A DNA stretch of 64,000 nt, from the NCBI RefSeq assembly GCF_000787575.1, contig NW_012236530.1, positions 1,246,734 through 1,310,733 of the forward strand, in the 5' to 3' direction. This stretch comes from Acytostelium subglobosum LB1 (taxonomy: Eukaryota; Evosea; Eumycetozoa; Acytosteliales; Acytosteliaceae). Position 1 is the first letter of the stretch. Every line of letters starts with the position of its first letter. This document shows, one piece after another, positions 45,895 to 55,399 of the stretch. The notes below the pieces were generated by a model. It was not told the DNA's origin and ran no database searches. It was given only the letters and a program-made list of their open reading frames with translations. The position numbers and the translations under genes are program-made.

Positions 45895-47370
45895 TTATTT
45901 GTTTACAATGAAGTACGGACGATCATATGTGGACGTGTGACATAATAAGGTATTCTGATCAATCCTTCGTAATATTGTGATATCTCTTGATTGATTGATA
46001 AAGTATACTGATACATTGGGTATGCGTATTGTCAATTCCTTAAGGTATTGATACCAGGGAGTGAATGTACCCCATCGCCCAACACTATGAGCAATGTTCA
46101 ATTCCAATCGATCAATACGTGTCAAACACTGTGGAGTGCGCTCTCCCAGCCATACAGTCTCCACTCGCACCAACTCCATCCTGTGGTCAGAGTTAGAGTT
46201 GAACGCCTCCAGACATTTGAGATAGTGTATGTAGGGACTTGTCAGACGACGAATGTTGGCTGGAAGACTTAACTCATCGATGGGAGTATGTCCAGGGTGC
46301 ACCAGCGATGTCAGTGAGTTGGGCAGTACACCCCGAGGTATCTTCCTAGAGTACTCGGATGGAATGATCAGTGATGTGAGAGACGCTGGAAGATGGCCGG
46401 GCATCAATGTTTGGTTGAAGTATTCGCCCAGTTCAAGTTCGAGAAGGGTGTCGGGCAAGCATCTAACAGAGAGCGGTTGATTGTATTTGGTCCCCAGTTC
46501 GAGGGACTCGAGGGTAGGCGGCAGACAGCCAGGGTATAGCGCCTTGTTGTACTCACTACATAGTTTCAATCTTTTAAGATTGCGAGGTAGGTAATCAAGA
46601 TCACCATCAGGTATTGGTTTGATCAGTTGACTCTGTGGATTCAATGGGAAGTAATGATTATCATGGAAGTGTCCACCTTCCTTCAACACTTGGAGTGTCT
46701 CGGGTATAGTAGCTCTGAGATACTGTCGACGGAAGTTGAAGCCAAACATGATATGTGTCAAGCCAGTTGGAAGCACGTCGGGCATTATAGGCTCGACGAA
46801 TGAGTTTCCTAGAATCAATCGTTTGAGTGACATTGGTAGTACACCTGGTATCAGAGCACGATTGAATGATCGACCCAACCTGAGACGTTCCAATCCAGAT
46901 GGCAGTGCATTGACTGGGATCGTCCAATTGAATTCATAACCAAGTTTCAGAGTGATCAATGATGATGGAAGTACATCAAGTCCAATAACTTGATTAAATA
47001 GATTGCCAAATTGAAGAGAAGTTAATGATTGAGGTAGTATACCAGGCAGTAACACCTTGTTGAACCTATCACCCAATGTAACTGATGTTATACGACTTGA
47101 CAATGACTTTAAGAAACTGATTACAAGGTTATCATCTGGTATATTTAGTAGTATATGTGTTGTTGAGTTGCTATTGGCCTTGTCATTGTCATACTTTTGC
47201 TTGTTCATTGATGATGACAAGCTCAACTTGTTGTACACTGCTCTGAATGATCTAGATGTCATTGATAGACATAACACATCCAGACACATTGATTGATAGT
47301 CATTATTATCTTCAATCAAATGATTGAATATAGGCTTTATAACAATATAAGGTAATGTACATATGTACAT
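45895..47370 (-). CDS. FNIP-repeat / F-box-like protein, 491 aa
   Basis: An in-frame ATG exists at 47436, but the start at 47370 is preferred. MYICTLPYIVIKPIFNHLIEDN then aligns with the heads of the other copies, and the 22 extra residues look like leader sequence. The LDVLCLSMTSRSFRAVYNKL segment completes the F-box-like head. About 12 FNIP units follow, very regular (LPSSLITLKLGYEFNWTIPVNALPSG). The end, LKELTIRIPN...ITILRRIDQNTLL, is the family C-terminus. More diverged than copies A-C, so an older duplicate. Confidence 0.85.
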   Translation of the reverse strand: MYICTLPYIVIKPIFNHLIEDNNDYQSMCLDVLCLSMTSRSFRAVYNKLSLSSSMNKQKYDNDKANSNSTTHILLNIPDDNLVISFLKSLSSRITSVTLGDRFNKVLLPGILPQSLTSLQFGNLFNQVIGLDVLPSSLITLKLGYEFNWTIPVNALPSGLERLRLGRSFNRALIPGVLPMSLKRLILGNSFVEPIMPDVLPTGLTHIMFGFNFRRQYLRATIPETLQVLKEGGHFHDNHYFPLNPQSQLIKPIPDGDLDYLPRNLKRLKLCSEYNKALYPGCLPPTLESLELGTKYNQPLSVRCLPDTLLELELGEYFNQTLMPGHLPASLTSLIIPSEYSRKIPRGVLPNSLTSLVHPGHTPIDELSLPANIRRLTSPYIHYLKCLEAFNSNSDHRMELVRVETVWLGERTPQCLTRIDRLELNIAHSVGRWGTFTPWYQYLKELTIRIPNVSVYFINQSRDITILRRIDQNTLLCHTSTYDRPYFIVNK

Positions 47371-47700
47371 TATGTGTATTATTTGTATGAATGAATGAAG
47401 TATGAATGACCCATAAACCATTGTTGGATTCTCCAAAACATAAGATGCCCCTTGATCATTGACCGGTACTCATTCATTCATTCATACAACTATACAAAGA
47501 CATTCATACACATACATAAACATACAACAATAGTGAACTGACCGAATGACCGATTGAAATGACCAAGTATCTCTGCCAACATGAGTCTGGCAAACTTAGA
47601 CACGCCAATTTAAATGCCACTTCTCTACTTTATCATTGCAAAGCGAAACATGGAAGTGGATGCACAACATATTGAACAAGAGTGATTCCATGATCCACTA
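47371..47700. other. Intergenic spacer
   Basis: This 330-nt stretch has TTCA/TACA repeats. Nothing coding is supported apart from an unlikely N-terminal extension of the FNIP gene. Confidence 0.5.
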
Positions 47701-48198
47701 TTATTGTTGATGGAGAAGACTCGCTTGTGGTTGCTTTCCATTGAATATTGAGATCTCTTGGGTAAAGGATCCACCAGGATGGATGAGGATCCAGACAGCA
47801 AGATCGCGAACAGGAGGGTCGAAAGGTCGATGATGAACCCATGGATAGTCCCTTAACAATATCTCCATTATTGTAGGTCTGAGGGCAGGATCGAATACCC
47901 AGACTTCGTCTTGATTGTAAGTGATCCTACTAATGCAGCAAATCTCGAGGACTCGATGGAGGCAAGTAAGAACCTCCTCGTCAGTTGTCCGGACTGGGAA
48001 AGCATTGAGGTCGTATCGTGAATATATGCCATCTGGGTTAGTCCTGATAAGTGCCACAATCTTTACAGACTCTAGTGATGACTTGATCCTCTCTACTATT
48101 ATGTCGGACGGCATTGGGTAGTTGAGTTTGGCAATACGTTCCTTTACTTGACCAATTTTCCAACTTGAAATTGATTGAAGAAAAGACAGAAATTGCAT
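47701..48198 (-). CDS. Unrecognised small protein, 165 aa
   Basis: The frame from the first ATG (48198) reads MQFLSFLQSISSWKIGQVKERIAKLNYPMPSD and is ungapped to TAA at 47701. The middle (IVALIRTNPDGIYSRYDLNAFPV and LHRVLEICCISRI) has a helix-turn pattern like a winged helix, but I do not recognise a family. The frame stays open upstream to about 48270 without an ATG, so an exon or the true start may be missing. Codon use is ordinary. It could also be a remnant of a longer gene. Confidence 0.45.
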   Translation of the reverse strand: MQFLSFLQSISSWKIGQVKERIAKLNYPMPSDIIVERIKSSLESVKIVALIRTNPDGIYSRYDLNAFPVRTTDEEVLTCLHRVLEICCISRITYNQDEVWVFDPALRPTIMEILLRDYPWVHHRPFDPPVRDLAVWILIHPGGSFTQEISIFNGKQPQASLLHQQ

Positions 48199-48483
48199 TG
48201 TGTCGTCCAATCCCCAGGCATACTCTTGTTGCTTGTTGGAGAAACAGTCATTATAGATATTAAAAATGTTTTAGATTGTTGAGAATTAACAATAATAATA
48301 GAGAAATGCTTTATGATTGATTTAAATTAGTTTAGTTATATTTGGACATAATATGTGGAGACTAAATATTAATTAATACATGTTGAACTTCAGTATTGAT
48401 CACTTTTGGTCATCGGAATTGAAACAACAAAGTTGGTTCCACTTTGAGCGTGGTCATTCGATCATACTATCAATCAAACAAAG

Positions 48484-49626
48484 ATGGAAGAACATTCAAA
48501 ACAACTCCCAATACTTCCACATCATGTTCAAGATTATATACTTCGTCTGTTGATTAGAGATCAGGGTATTGATAATATAGAGGAATGGTTACAGTGTGAT
48601 CTAGTATGTTGGCGCTTCTTTGGAGTGGTTTCATTGTTGTTCGATCATGCTTACCTGGTTACAATGCCCGAGAACGATCTGATGCGTGACAAGTGCCTAA
48701 ACTGGTGTGAGCATGTGTCGCGGCCTCATTGTGTCCTGAAGAACATCCGCACCATGTCCATCGCCCTGGAGTCCAGGGCGATGGACTACTTTTCAAGGCC
48801 AAGCAGATTCAAACAGTGTTGGACATACTACTCAAATGTACGTCTTGATCCGATCGCACACTGTCTAGACAGTTGTTCATTAGAACACTACCATAACAAA
48901 CAGAGAGTGTTCGATGAGACCCTGTCATCACTCGAGACGCTGAACCTCTTCATCAATGATGGTGAGGCCGATAACTCATTCGATAATATAACTTGCAAGA
49001 TACTTGGACAGTGCACAAAGCTTCGAGAGTTCTGCGTGGTAGTGGCGACGTCGTCCTATCCCCTCAACTACGTGTTTGACAATCTCTTGGCTTACAACGA
49101 TGGCTTCATCCCTATCCTTGCGCCAACTATTCGATTCATACTAAAGGACGACCTCCCCAACGTTTTGCTGCGATCCGCTACAAGTAGACTGATCATGCGA
49201 CACCAGGCTACATTGAAGACACTCTACTTTAATGATATATCCATATCAATCTCTACAGGTGACGATCATTCGAATGCATTGACATTGAGAACCAACAAGA
49301 TGGTTGGTCCACATTCAATCAACATGACTCAAGATGACCTTCTGACTCCAGATTCCACTAAAATGAGATCATTATTCAATCACTCCAATAATGACGATGA
49401 TGATGATGATGACTATTATGATTATTATGATAGTGATAATAGTGATCAGAGTATAGATAGCGATTATGAGCTTGACGAGCTTGGAAAGTCATTCCATCCA
49501 GTGATCAAGTATACCAAACCAATACTTGAGGTCAATTTGCCAACTAAATTGAGCTGGCTAGATCAGCACCTAAAGGAGAGAAAGAGGTTCTTCAAGTCCA
49601 AAAGAAGACTATATATATTTGAGTAA
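48484..49626 (+). CDS. F-box-like dictyostelid protein, 380 aa
   Basis: This is a single exon. The start LPILPHHVQDYILRLLIRD...WLQCDLVCWRFFGVVS matches the degenerate F-box pattern (LP..V...IL..L, then a hydrophobic block with C..W) common in dictyostelid genes. There are no FNIP repeats. Weak LRR-like segments (LSSLETLNLFINDGEADNS and LREFCVVVA) occur in the middle. A long acidic run (NNDDDDDDDYYDYYDSDNSDQ) precedes a basic C-terminus (LKERKRFFKSKRRLYIFE). The family is not otherwise recognised. A TGATCACTTTTGG upstream resembles the FNIP promoter motif. Confidence 0.7.
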   Translation: MEEHSKQLPILPHHVQDYILRLLIRDQGIDNIEEWLQCDLVCWRFFGVVSLLFDHAYLVTMPENDLMRDKCLNWCEHVSRPHCVLKNIRTMSIALESRAMDYFSRPSRFKQCWTYYSNVRLDPIAHCLDSCSLEHYHNKQRVFDETLSSLETLNLFINDGEADNSFDNITCKILGQCTKLREFCVVVATSSYPLNYVFDNLLAYNDGFIPILAPTIRFILKDDLPNVLLRSATSRLIMRHQATLKTLYFNDISISISTGDDHSNALTLRTNKMVGPHSINMTQDDLLTPDSTKMRSLFNHSNNDDDDDDDYYDYYDSDNSDQSIDSDYELDELGKSFHPVIKYTKPILEVNLPTKLSWLDQHLKERKRFFKSKRRLYIFE

Positions 49627-49795
49627 TAAATACACTGATTGACCATCATTGTATCTTCTCGAACTTGATGTATTCAAAACAATTAATTTATGGGTTTGGC
49701 TCTTTTGGTTGATTGGCGATCACAACTCATTAAGTTCTATCTTTGAAGTTAATCAATCTAAGATAGAGATAAATATAGATATATAGATATATAGA

Positions 49796-50376
49796 ATGGC
49801 AACGACAACTGATCAATCACATATATCTGCAGTTGGAGCAATCACTCAACAGATGCTCCCTTTAGAGTTGATCGACAAGTGCATTGGACAGAGGATTTGG
49901 ATCTGCATGAAGAATGACAAGGAGTTCGTTGGTACACTGCTGGGCTTCGATACATACGTCAGTATGTTATTTTCATCATCCTAGTCATCATCATCATCAT
50001 AGTCATCATCGTACATACTAACCATCAATCATTCATTCAATCAATCATCAACTAGATATATTCCTGAAAGATGTGATTGAATAGTAAGTATCTTCAGTCA
50101 GTCAGTCAGGCAAGCAAGTGATGTGCACAATCTAACATGTTGCTCACAACTCTATATATATAGCGACTTTACACCAGAGGGCATCAAGACTATCAATCTG
50201 GACACAATACTACTTAATGGAAACCATGTTTGTTTGGTAAGTAGTCGCGTGACTCATCCTCAGAGAAGACAGCATCATCCAACGAATAGCAATACTCATA
50301 CCTCCTTATACCATCACAACATCAACAACAGTTGATACCAGGTGGCGAAGGACCTTTGGCAAAGCCAGCAAAGTAG
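49796..50376 (+). CDS. lsm5: U6 snRNA-associated Sm-like protein LSm5, 103 aa
   Basis: LSm5 is one of seven Sm-fold proteins forming the LSm2-8 ring on U6 snRNA and the LSm1-7 ring in mRNA decay. Four small exons (49796-49961, 50056-50083, 50164-50236, 50332-50376) join in phase. Sm1 is [34 protein letters not shown] and Sm2 is [22 protein letters not shown]. The second exon is only 28 nt. The G-G-E-G-P end is typical of LSm5. Confidence 0.93.
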
Positions 50377-50479
50377 TTGGTTAGATGTAATAAACAGTTA
50401 GCGAGTGAGCGAACGAGCGAACGATATTATCGAACTTGTAACACACAATCGGAGGCAGTTAGTTAGTTGGATCGATCAA

Positions 50480-52995
50480 TCAACAATCTTTAATGACATA
50501 GATACAGTATCTCTTCATTCTCTGACCGTTGGACCACAGTTTGTTGAAGTAGGAGTATCCATAGTCCTCCTCCAGTGGACAGATGTAGTCCTCTTTGACG
50601 GGCTTATAGATGCGAGCCAACTTCTTTGACTGGCGAAGCACCAGGACGATCGAGTCGGCATAGGGCTTGTCATCAGTGACGATGGTCAGCGTGCCATCCT
50701 TCTTGAGCGACCGGTTGATCTCCACCAAAAAGTCGTGATCGATCAGACGCTTGGCGCCAGGCCACACGGGCGGGTTGGGATAGTTGATGTACACCTCGTC
50801 CAGCGTGCCGGTGGGCACGTTGCTCTTGAGCACCTCGTGCGCATCACCCGCCATCAGGTAGAGGTTGTCGATGGACTCGAGTATCATCTTGGACCAGATC
50901 TGGAAGACACGATCGTAACGTATCTCCACAGAGAGCCAGTCTGATTCAGAGTCTTCTGCCGCGCGCTTTGTGATCCAATGTCCGTGGCCGGAACATATCT
51001 CCATCTTTACCGGGCGTGGGTTGGCCTGGTCCCTCGAGTCGCGCAACAACATATCCATGAATGATGAGTTCTTCTCCATCTGGCCATCATTGGCCTTATA
51101 CAAGTTGCTGAATGTCACTGGCGAGAAGAATATCTTCTTGGACCATTCCATCGGTTGGCACTTGACCTTGACTGTTTGTGGTGCCGGTGTATGTTGCCAT
51201 GTTAGGATGTGACTCGTAGGAATCATTCCAATCACTCAATCAATCAATCATACCTTGTTGTTTGGATAGACGTTGGAGACATGCTCGAACACGCTCAGAC
51301 TCTTCGTTAATCTCTTGTCGATTGATACGCTCAAAGAGTGATGCGGACACTTTGTTGGACTCGGATTTCTTGCCCTTGTTCTTGTGTGATTGTGACGCCA
51401 CGCCAATGGATCGAGGCGCTCTCGATAGGATGTCATCGATAATGCCCAACGCCTTGACGGCGCTCTTGAGATCGCCCGCCAGCAGAGCAGCCAGTGAGAG
51501 ACGAGAGAACACGATGGGCGAGATCTCTGTCTCCATCGCCTCGTACTTATCGCCCAGTAATTGCCAGCAATCAGTGATCATCAGATGTTGCGCGTATATC
51601 TTGATCAGGTACTCGATGGTAGAGCTGTCGTCCAACTTCTGCTTCTTCATGTCGGTGTAGAGTCGCTGGGCAATGTCCACGTCGCCACTTCTAATACATC
51701 CACGCAGCACAGAGTTGTAGGAACGTGCATTTGGTGGGATGCCCACCTGCTTCATTGTGTCGACCATCGCTTCGGCGGCAGGCATATCAGTCTCGCACAA
51801 TGCCTTGATGAATGTCGTGTAGATGACCTCGTTGGCGCCCTTCTCACTGTTGATGGCGTCGTCAAACACCTCCTTTGCCATGCCCCATTCTTGGCATCTA
51901 ACACAAGAGTTGAGCAATACTCCAAATGCAATATGATCAGGTCTTGCTCCAATCCTCTTCAAGTAATTATAACTATTCCTAATCTGTTGGAAGTCCTTCT
52001 TCTCGGAGAACTATAAGGTGTGGGCGTGTCGTGGCTGTCAGTGCTCGTGGCCTCTCAATCAATCAATCAATCAATCCAAGTGATACTTACGAATACCAAC
52101 TGTTGTGTAATCTTGTTGACGACCTTCTTGTTGTTCCTGACACTTGGTGGAGCAACTACCTTCTTCTTGGCAGCGTCGCCATTGACTTCTTGCTCTTCAT
52201 CCTCGCCTTCAACATCAACATCATCATCATCACCATTTGTCTCTTCATTCTTCTTTTCCACAGCCACAATCTTATTGTCACCATTAACTTTATCGCTCTT
52301 CTTCTTCTTTGTTACAACCTTGTCACCTTCACTTGTTCCATTTCCATCCTCTCTCGCTCGTTTGTAATCTTGTTGTGTCGTCGCTGTAGTGGTAGTCGTT
52401 GTAGTTGTAGATGGTGTTGTCGTCGCTGGTGTGGTCGCAGTTGCAGTCGCAGACTTCTTTTGTCGCTCTTCAGAAGTAGCTGTCTTTGTTGTATTCGTGG
52501 TGGTGGTCGAGCCCGAGGCCGAGGACGACTTTGCCTTTGTGGCAAAAGATGTCTGAGTGGGTGTTGTAGTAGTCGCCACAGTTGACGACTTTGTCTGAGT
52601 TGGTAACGCCACCTTCTTTGGTGGTTGAGGCTTTATATCATATATCTCAACCTGTAACTTATTCTCTCCAATCACCTTGCCATGTAACGCTGTCTTGAAC
52701 TAAGTTTGGTTCATTGAGTGAGTGATTGATTGAGTGAGTAAGTGATTGAACTAATGAGTTGTTGAGTGAGATTGAGTCCAATACATACATTAGGCATCTG
52801 TGTAATATCATTGACAGAGATCAATGCTATTGTAGTGTCTGGTGAAGGTAGCTCTATGGTTGGAGGCACGATCAATGGCATTGTAATCGTAACCAATGGT
52901 GAGTTATGACATAATGTCTTTAATCTATCGATGACCTCATTCCTCTGTGCAGTCTTTGGTATATTCTTAACCAATAATCTCTTTGTATTATTCAT
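50480..52995 (-). CDS. RRM - PPR - TrmB-like methyltransferase fusion, 754 aa
   Basis: Four exons: 52995-52789, 52699-52091, 52010-51254 and 51171-50480, joining in phase. Residues 1-90 form an RRM-like fold (KRLLVKNIPKTAQRNEVIDRL, then TTIALISVND and HGKVIGENKLQVEIYD). Residues 100-270 are a Thr/Lys/acidic linker. Residues 270-440 form PPR units (GVLLNSCVRCQEWGMAKEVFDDAI, NSVLRGCIRSGDVDIAQRLYTDM). Residues 525-754 form a Rossmann methyltransferase with MEICSGHGHWI and VEIRYDRVFQIWSKM, as in TrmB tRNA (guanine-N7) methyltransferases. The usual DPWPKKRH motif is replaced by YPNPPVWPGAKR, so activity or substrate may differ. Each RNA-binding part could guide the enzyme; organellar location is possible, although no clear targeting peptide is seen. 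The 3' splice site of intron 3 was chosen for phase and size (82 nt). Confidence 0.8.
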
Positions 52996-53252
52996 TACTA
53001 TTACTATTATTAATTATTATTATTTGTTAACAAAGACAAAGACGAATGAATCTCAAATTTTAAGAAGTTCGATCATAACCCCAAATCATTCTTCAAACTC
53101 TCTCATTCACTTTCACTTTCATTCTTGATGAAGCAAATAATACAGATTATCTGTACACAAATTAAATAATTTAATCATTCATTTACATTGAGTGCGCACC
53201 AATAGTACATATAGTCATACATATAAATAACAAATAATCAATCAATCATATA

Positions 53253-54632
53253 ATGTTTGGTGTACCATCGTTTGGTTCAACATTTGGAGGTGGCTCATCA
53301 GTGTTTGGTGGAGGAGTTGGTGCTACGACACAAAGTTCAGCATTTGGATCAACAAGTTCAGCACCTGCATTTGGTACTCCTACAGCATTTGGTCAACAGC
53401 AACAACAACAACAGCAACAATCTAATCCAGCTGGTAGTGTGTTTGGCTCGAGCTCACCTGCTACCTCTGGAGGCAGTGTGTTTGGATCGTCTTCAGCTCC
53501 AGCATTTGGTGGTGGCGGTGCATTTGGTTCAACATCAGCGTTTGGCACACCAAGTACATCAAACCCAACGGGCAGCGCATTTGGCTCGTCAACACCAGCA
53601 TCAGCCTTTGGCGCGACATCAGCCTTTGGTGCAGTAAGCACATCGAACCCAACAGGCAGTGCGTTTGGAGGCTTTGGATCGACACCAGCATTTGGATCGA
53701 CTACATCAGCGTTTGGCACACCAAGCACATCAAACCCAACAGGTAGCGCATTTGGCTCGTCGACCCCAACATCAGCCTTTGGCTCAACCAGCGCGTTTGG
53801 CTCGACAACACCTTCGACTGGCGCGTTTGGTGCGTCCAACCCAACAGGCAGTGCATTTGGCTCAACAGCACCCTCAGCCTTTGGTGCGACCTCTGCATTT
53901 GGTGCGTCTAACCCAACGGGCAGCGCATTTGGCTCGACTGCAACACCATCTGCCTTTGGCCAAACAACGACTACACCCTCAGGCTTTGGCGCGGCCTCTG
54001 CCTTTGGACAAACAACAACTACACCCTCGGGCTTTGGCTCGACCTCAGCATTTGGCACACCATCAAACCCAGCCAGTGCATTTGGATCAACGTCATCAGT
54101 GTTTGGATCAAACACAAACACAACATCCTCACCCTTTGGACAACCAACATCCACGCCATCAACAGGCGGTGGCTTTGGCGGTGGCTTTGGATCAAACCCC
54201 ATCACATCAACACCAACAGGCACATCATCAGTGTTTGGATCGACCTCATCCAACCCAACAAGCGCAACATCAGTATTTGGATCGAATCCAATCAACATAC
54301 CAGCATCACAAACATCAGCATTTGGCTCAAACACAGCAGCAGCACAACCATCAGCATTTGGCGGCGGTGGCTTCGGCACGCCAACAACTACCAGCAGTCC
54401 TTTTGGACAGACTACACCAGTCACAGCACAACAATCAAACTCCAGTGTATTTGGTGTAACCAGTCTAGAGTCGCCATCAACACCATTCAAAGCATCGACC
54501 ATCACCAGCACACCAACCACGCCCACATCACTAGCCCCCGAGTCCTTCCCATCGCCCTCCAGTCTAGACGTATGGACTGCCGTTGCATTTGAGATTGGAT
54601 CAATTCCAGAGTTCCCTCCAGTTGCCGCCTAA
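53253..54632 (+). CDS. FG-repeat nucleoporin, possibly Nup42/NLP1-like, 459 aa
   Basis: This is a single exon. The protein is nearly all (S/T/A)AFG and FGS repeats, about 50 FG dipeptides, with one Gln tract (residues 50-57). Such FG domains fill the nuclear pore and bind transport receptors. The final 40 residues lack FG; they read SSLDVWTAVAFEIGSIPEFPPVAA. The F.(I/L)G.IP..PP ending resembles the Gle1-binding C-terminus of Nup42/NLP1, which works in mRNA export. No zinc finger is present at the N-terminus, unlike animal NLP1. Long open frames on the other strand and in the +2 frame are repeat shadows. Confidence 0.85.
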   Translation: MFGVPSFGSTFGGGSSVFGGGVGATTQSSAFGSTSSAPAFGTPTAFGQQQQQQQQQSNPAGSVFGSSSPATSGGSVFGSSSAPAFGGGGAFGSTSAFGTPSTSNPTGSAFGSSTPASAFGATSAFGAVSTSNPTGSAFGGFGSTPAFGSTTSAFGTPSTSNPTGSAFGSSTPTSAFGSTSAFGSTTPSTGAFGASNPTGSAFGSTAPSAFGATSAFGASNPTGSAFGSTATPSAFGQTTTTPSGFGAASAFGQTTTTPSGFGSTSAFGTPSNPASAFGSTSSVFGSNTNTTSSPFGQPTSTPSTGGGFGGGFGSNPITSTPTGTSSVFGSTSSNPTSATSVFGSNPINIPASQTSAFGSNTAAAQPSAFGGGGFGTPTTTSSPFGQTTPVTAQQSNSSVFGVTSLESPSTPFKASTITSTPTTPTSLAPESFPSPSSLDVWTAVAFEIGSIPEFPPVAA

Positions 54633-55399
54633 GTCCAAGCAAGTGATAATCAGAATCATGAACGTTACCGAAAACTTACTTGTTTTTTGCACGAGCAAAA
54701 ATGTGATTGAGCGAGTGTGGATCACAACAAAAAGGATCATCACAAACACGAACGACATTCTTTATGTCAAACATACAGATTAATGTAAGTTATATTTATC
54801 TCTATATCTATGTCAATCAATCAATCAAACAACAACCAAGTTAGTTAGACATTATTATGATGATCAACAATATCAATTCCTTTAACATGAACGTTCTATG
54901 ATTATAAAACATTCAGACTTTTCTGACGTCTAAACTCAACAACAAATACAACATCAACAACCTATCTATCTATTCAATATCCAATACATCAACAACAACC
55001 AATCAAGTTACTAACTAACTCCTCAATACCACTCAAACAGATATTTAAAACAAACAAACAATCATTCGATTCCTTAATGTACATATATATAATAATAAAT
55101 GAACATTGTTATAACAAATAATCTCTAAGTTGTCTGACTCATTCATTCATTGAAGACCTTCGAGGTTGTTGTATTTGTTTGAATTTGATGAAAAAATGAG
55201 GAATTGTGTGAACTTGAATGAATTCAATCAATTCATTGATTGAATTCATTCATTCTTTCAACAAACAAACATACACATACAAATAATACTTATACCTTGT
55301 ATATACTATCTCACATACACATCAACTTGGGTCAATGAACGAGAGCAAAGCACAATAAGACATATACTCTTAACTCTCTATCTCTTTTACACTCTCTCC
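54633..55399. other. Intergenic, FG nucleoporin 3' side / BRAP2 promoter
   Basis: This 767-nt AT- and CAA-rich stretch has GAATTCA / TGAATTC inverted segments at about 55211-55256. No gene is seen. Confidence 0.55.

Noticed and set aside
51172-51253. Alternative intron 3 of the fusion gene ending at CGAG near 51208
   Set aside because: It leads at once to a stop; the CAG at 51172-51174 gives the right phase and a usual length.
52031-52585. 184-codon plus-strand frame opposite the methyltransferase fusion
   Set aside because: Cys/Arg/Ser-rich shadow of the Thr/Lys linker on the true strand.
53659-54459. 266-codon plus-strand frame within the FG gene
   Set aside because: Shifted-frame shadow of the same repeats (Gln/His/Leu/Arg-rich).
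53393-54526. Long minus-strand frame (377 codons) opposite the FG nucleoporin
   Set aside because: It is the mirror of a highly repetitive FG coding sequence (Pro-Asn-Ala repeats) with no family features.
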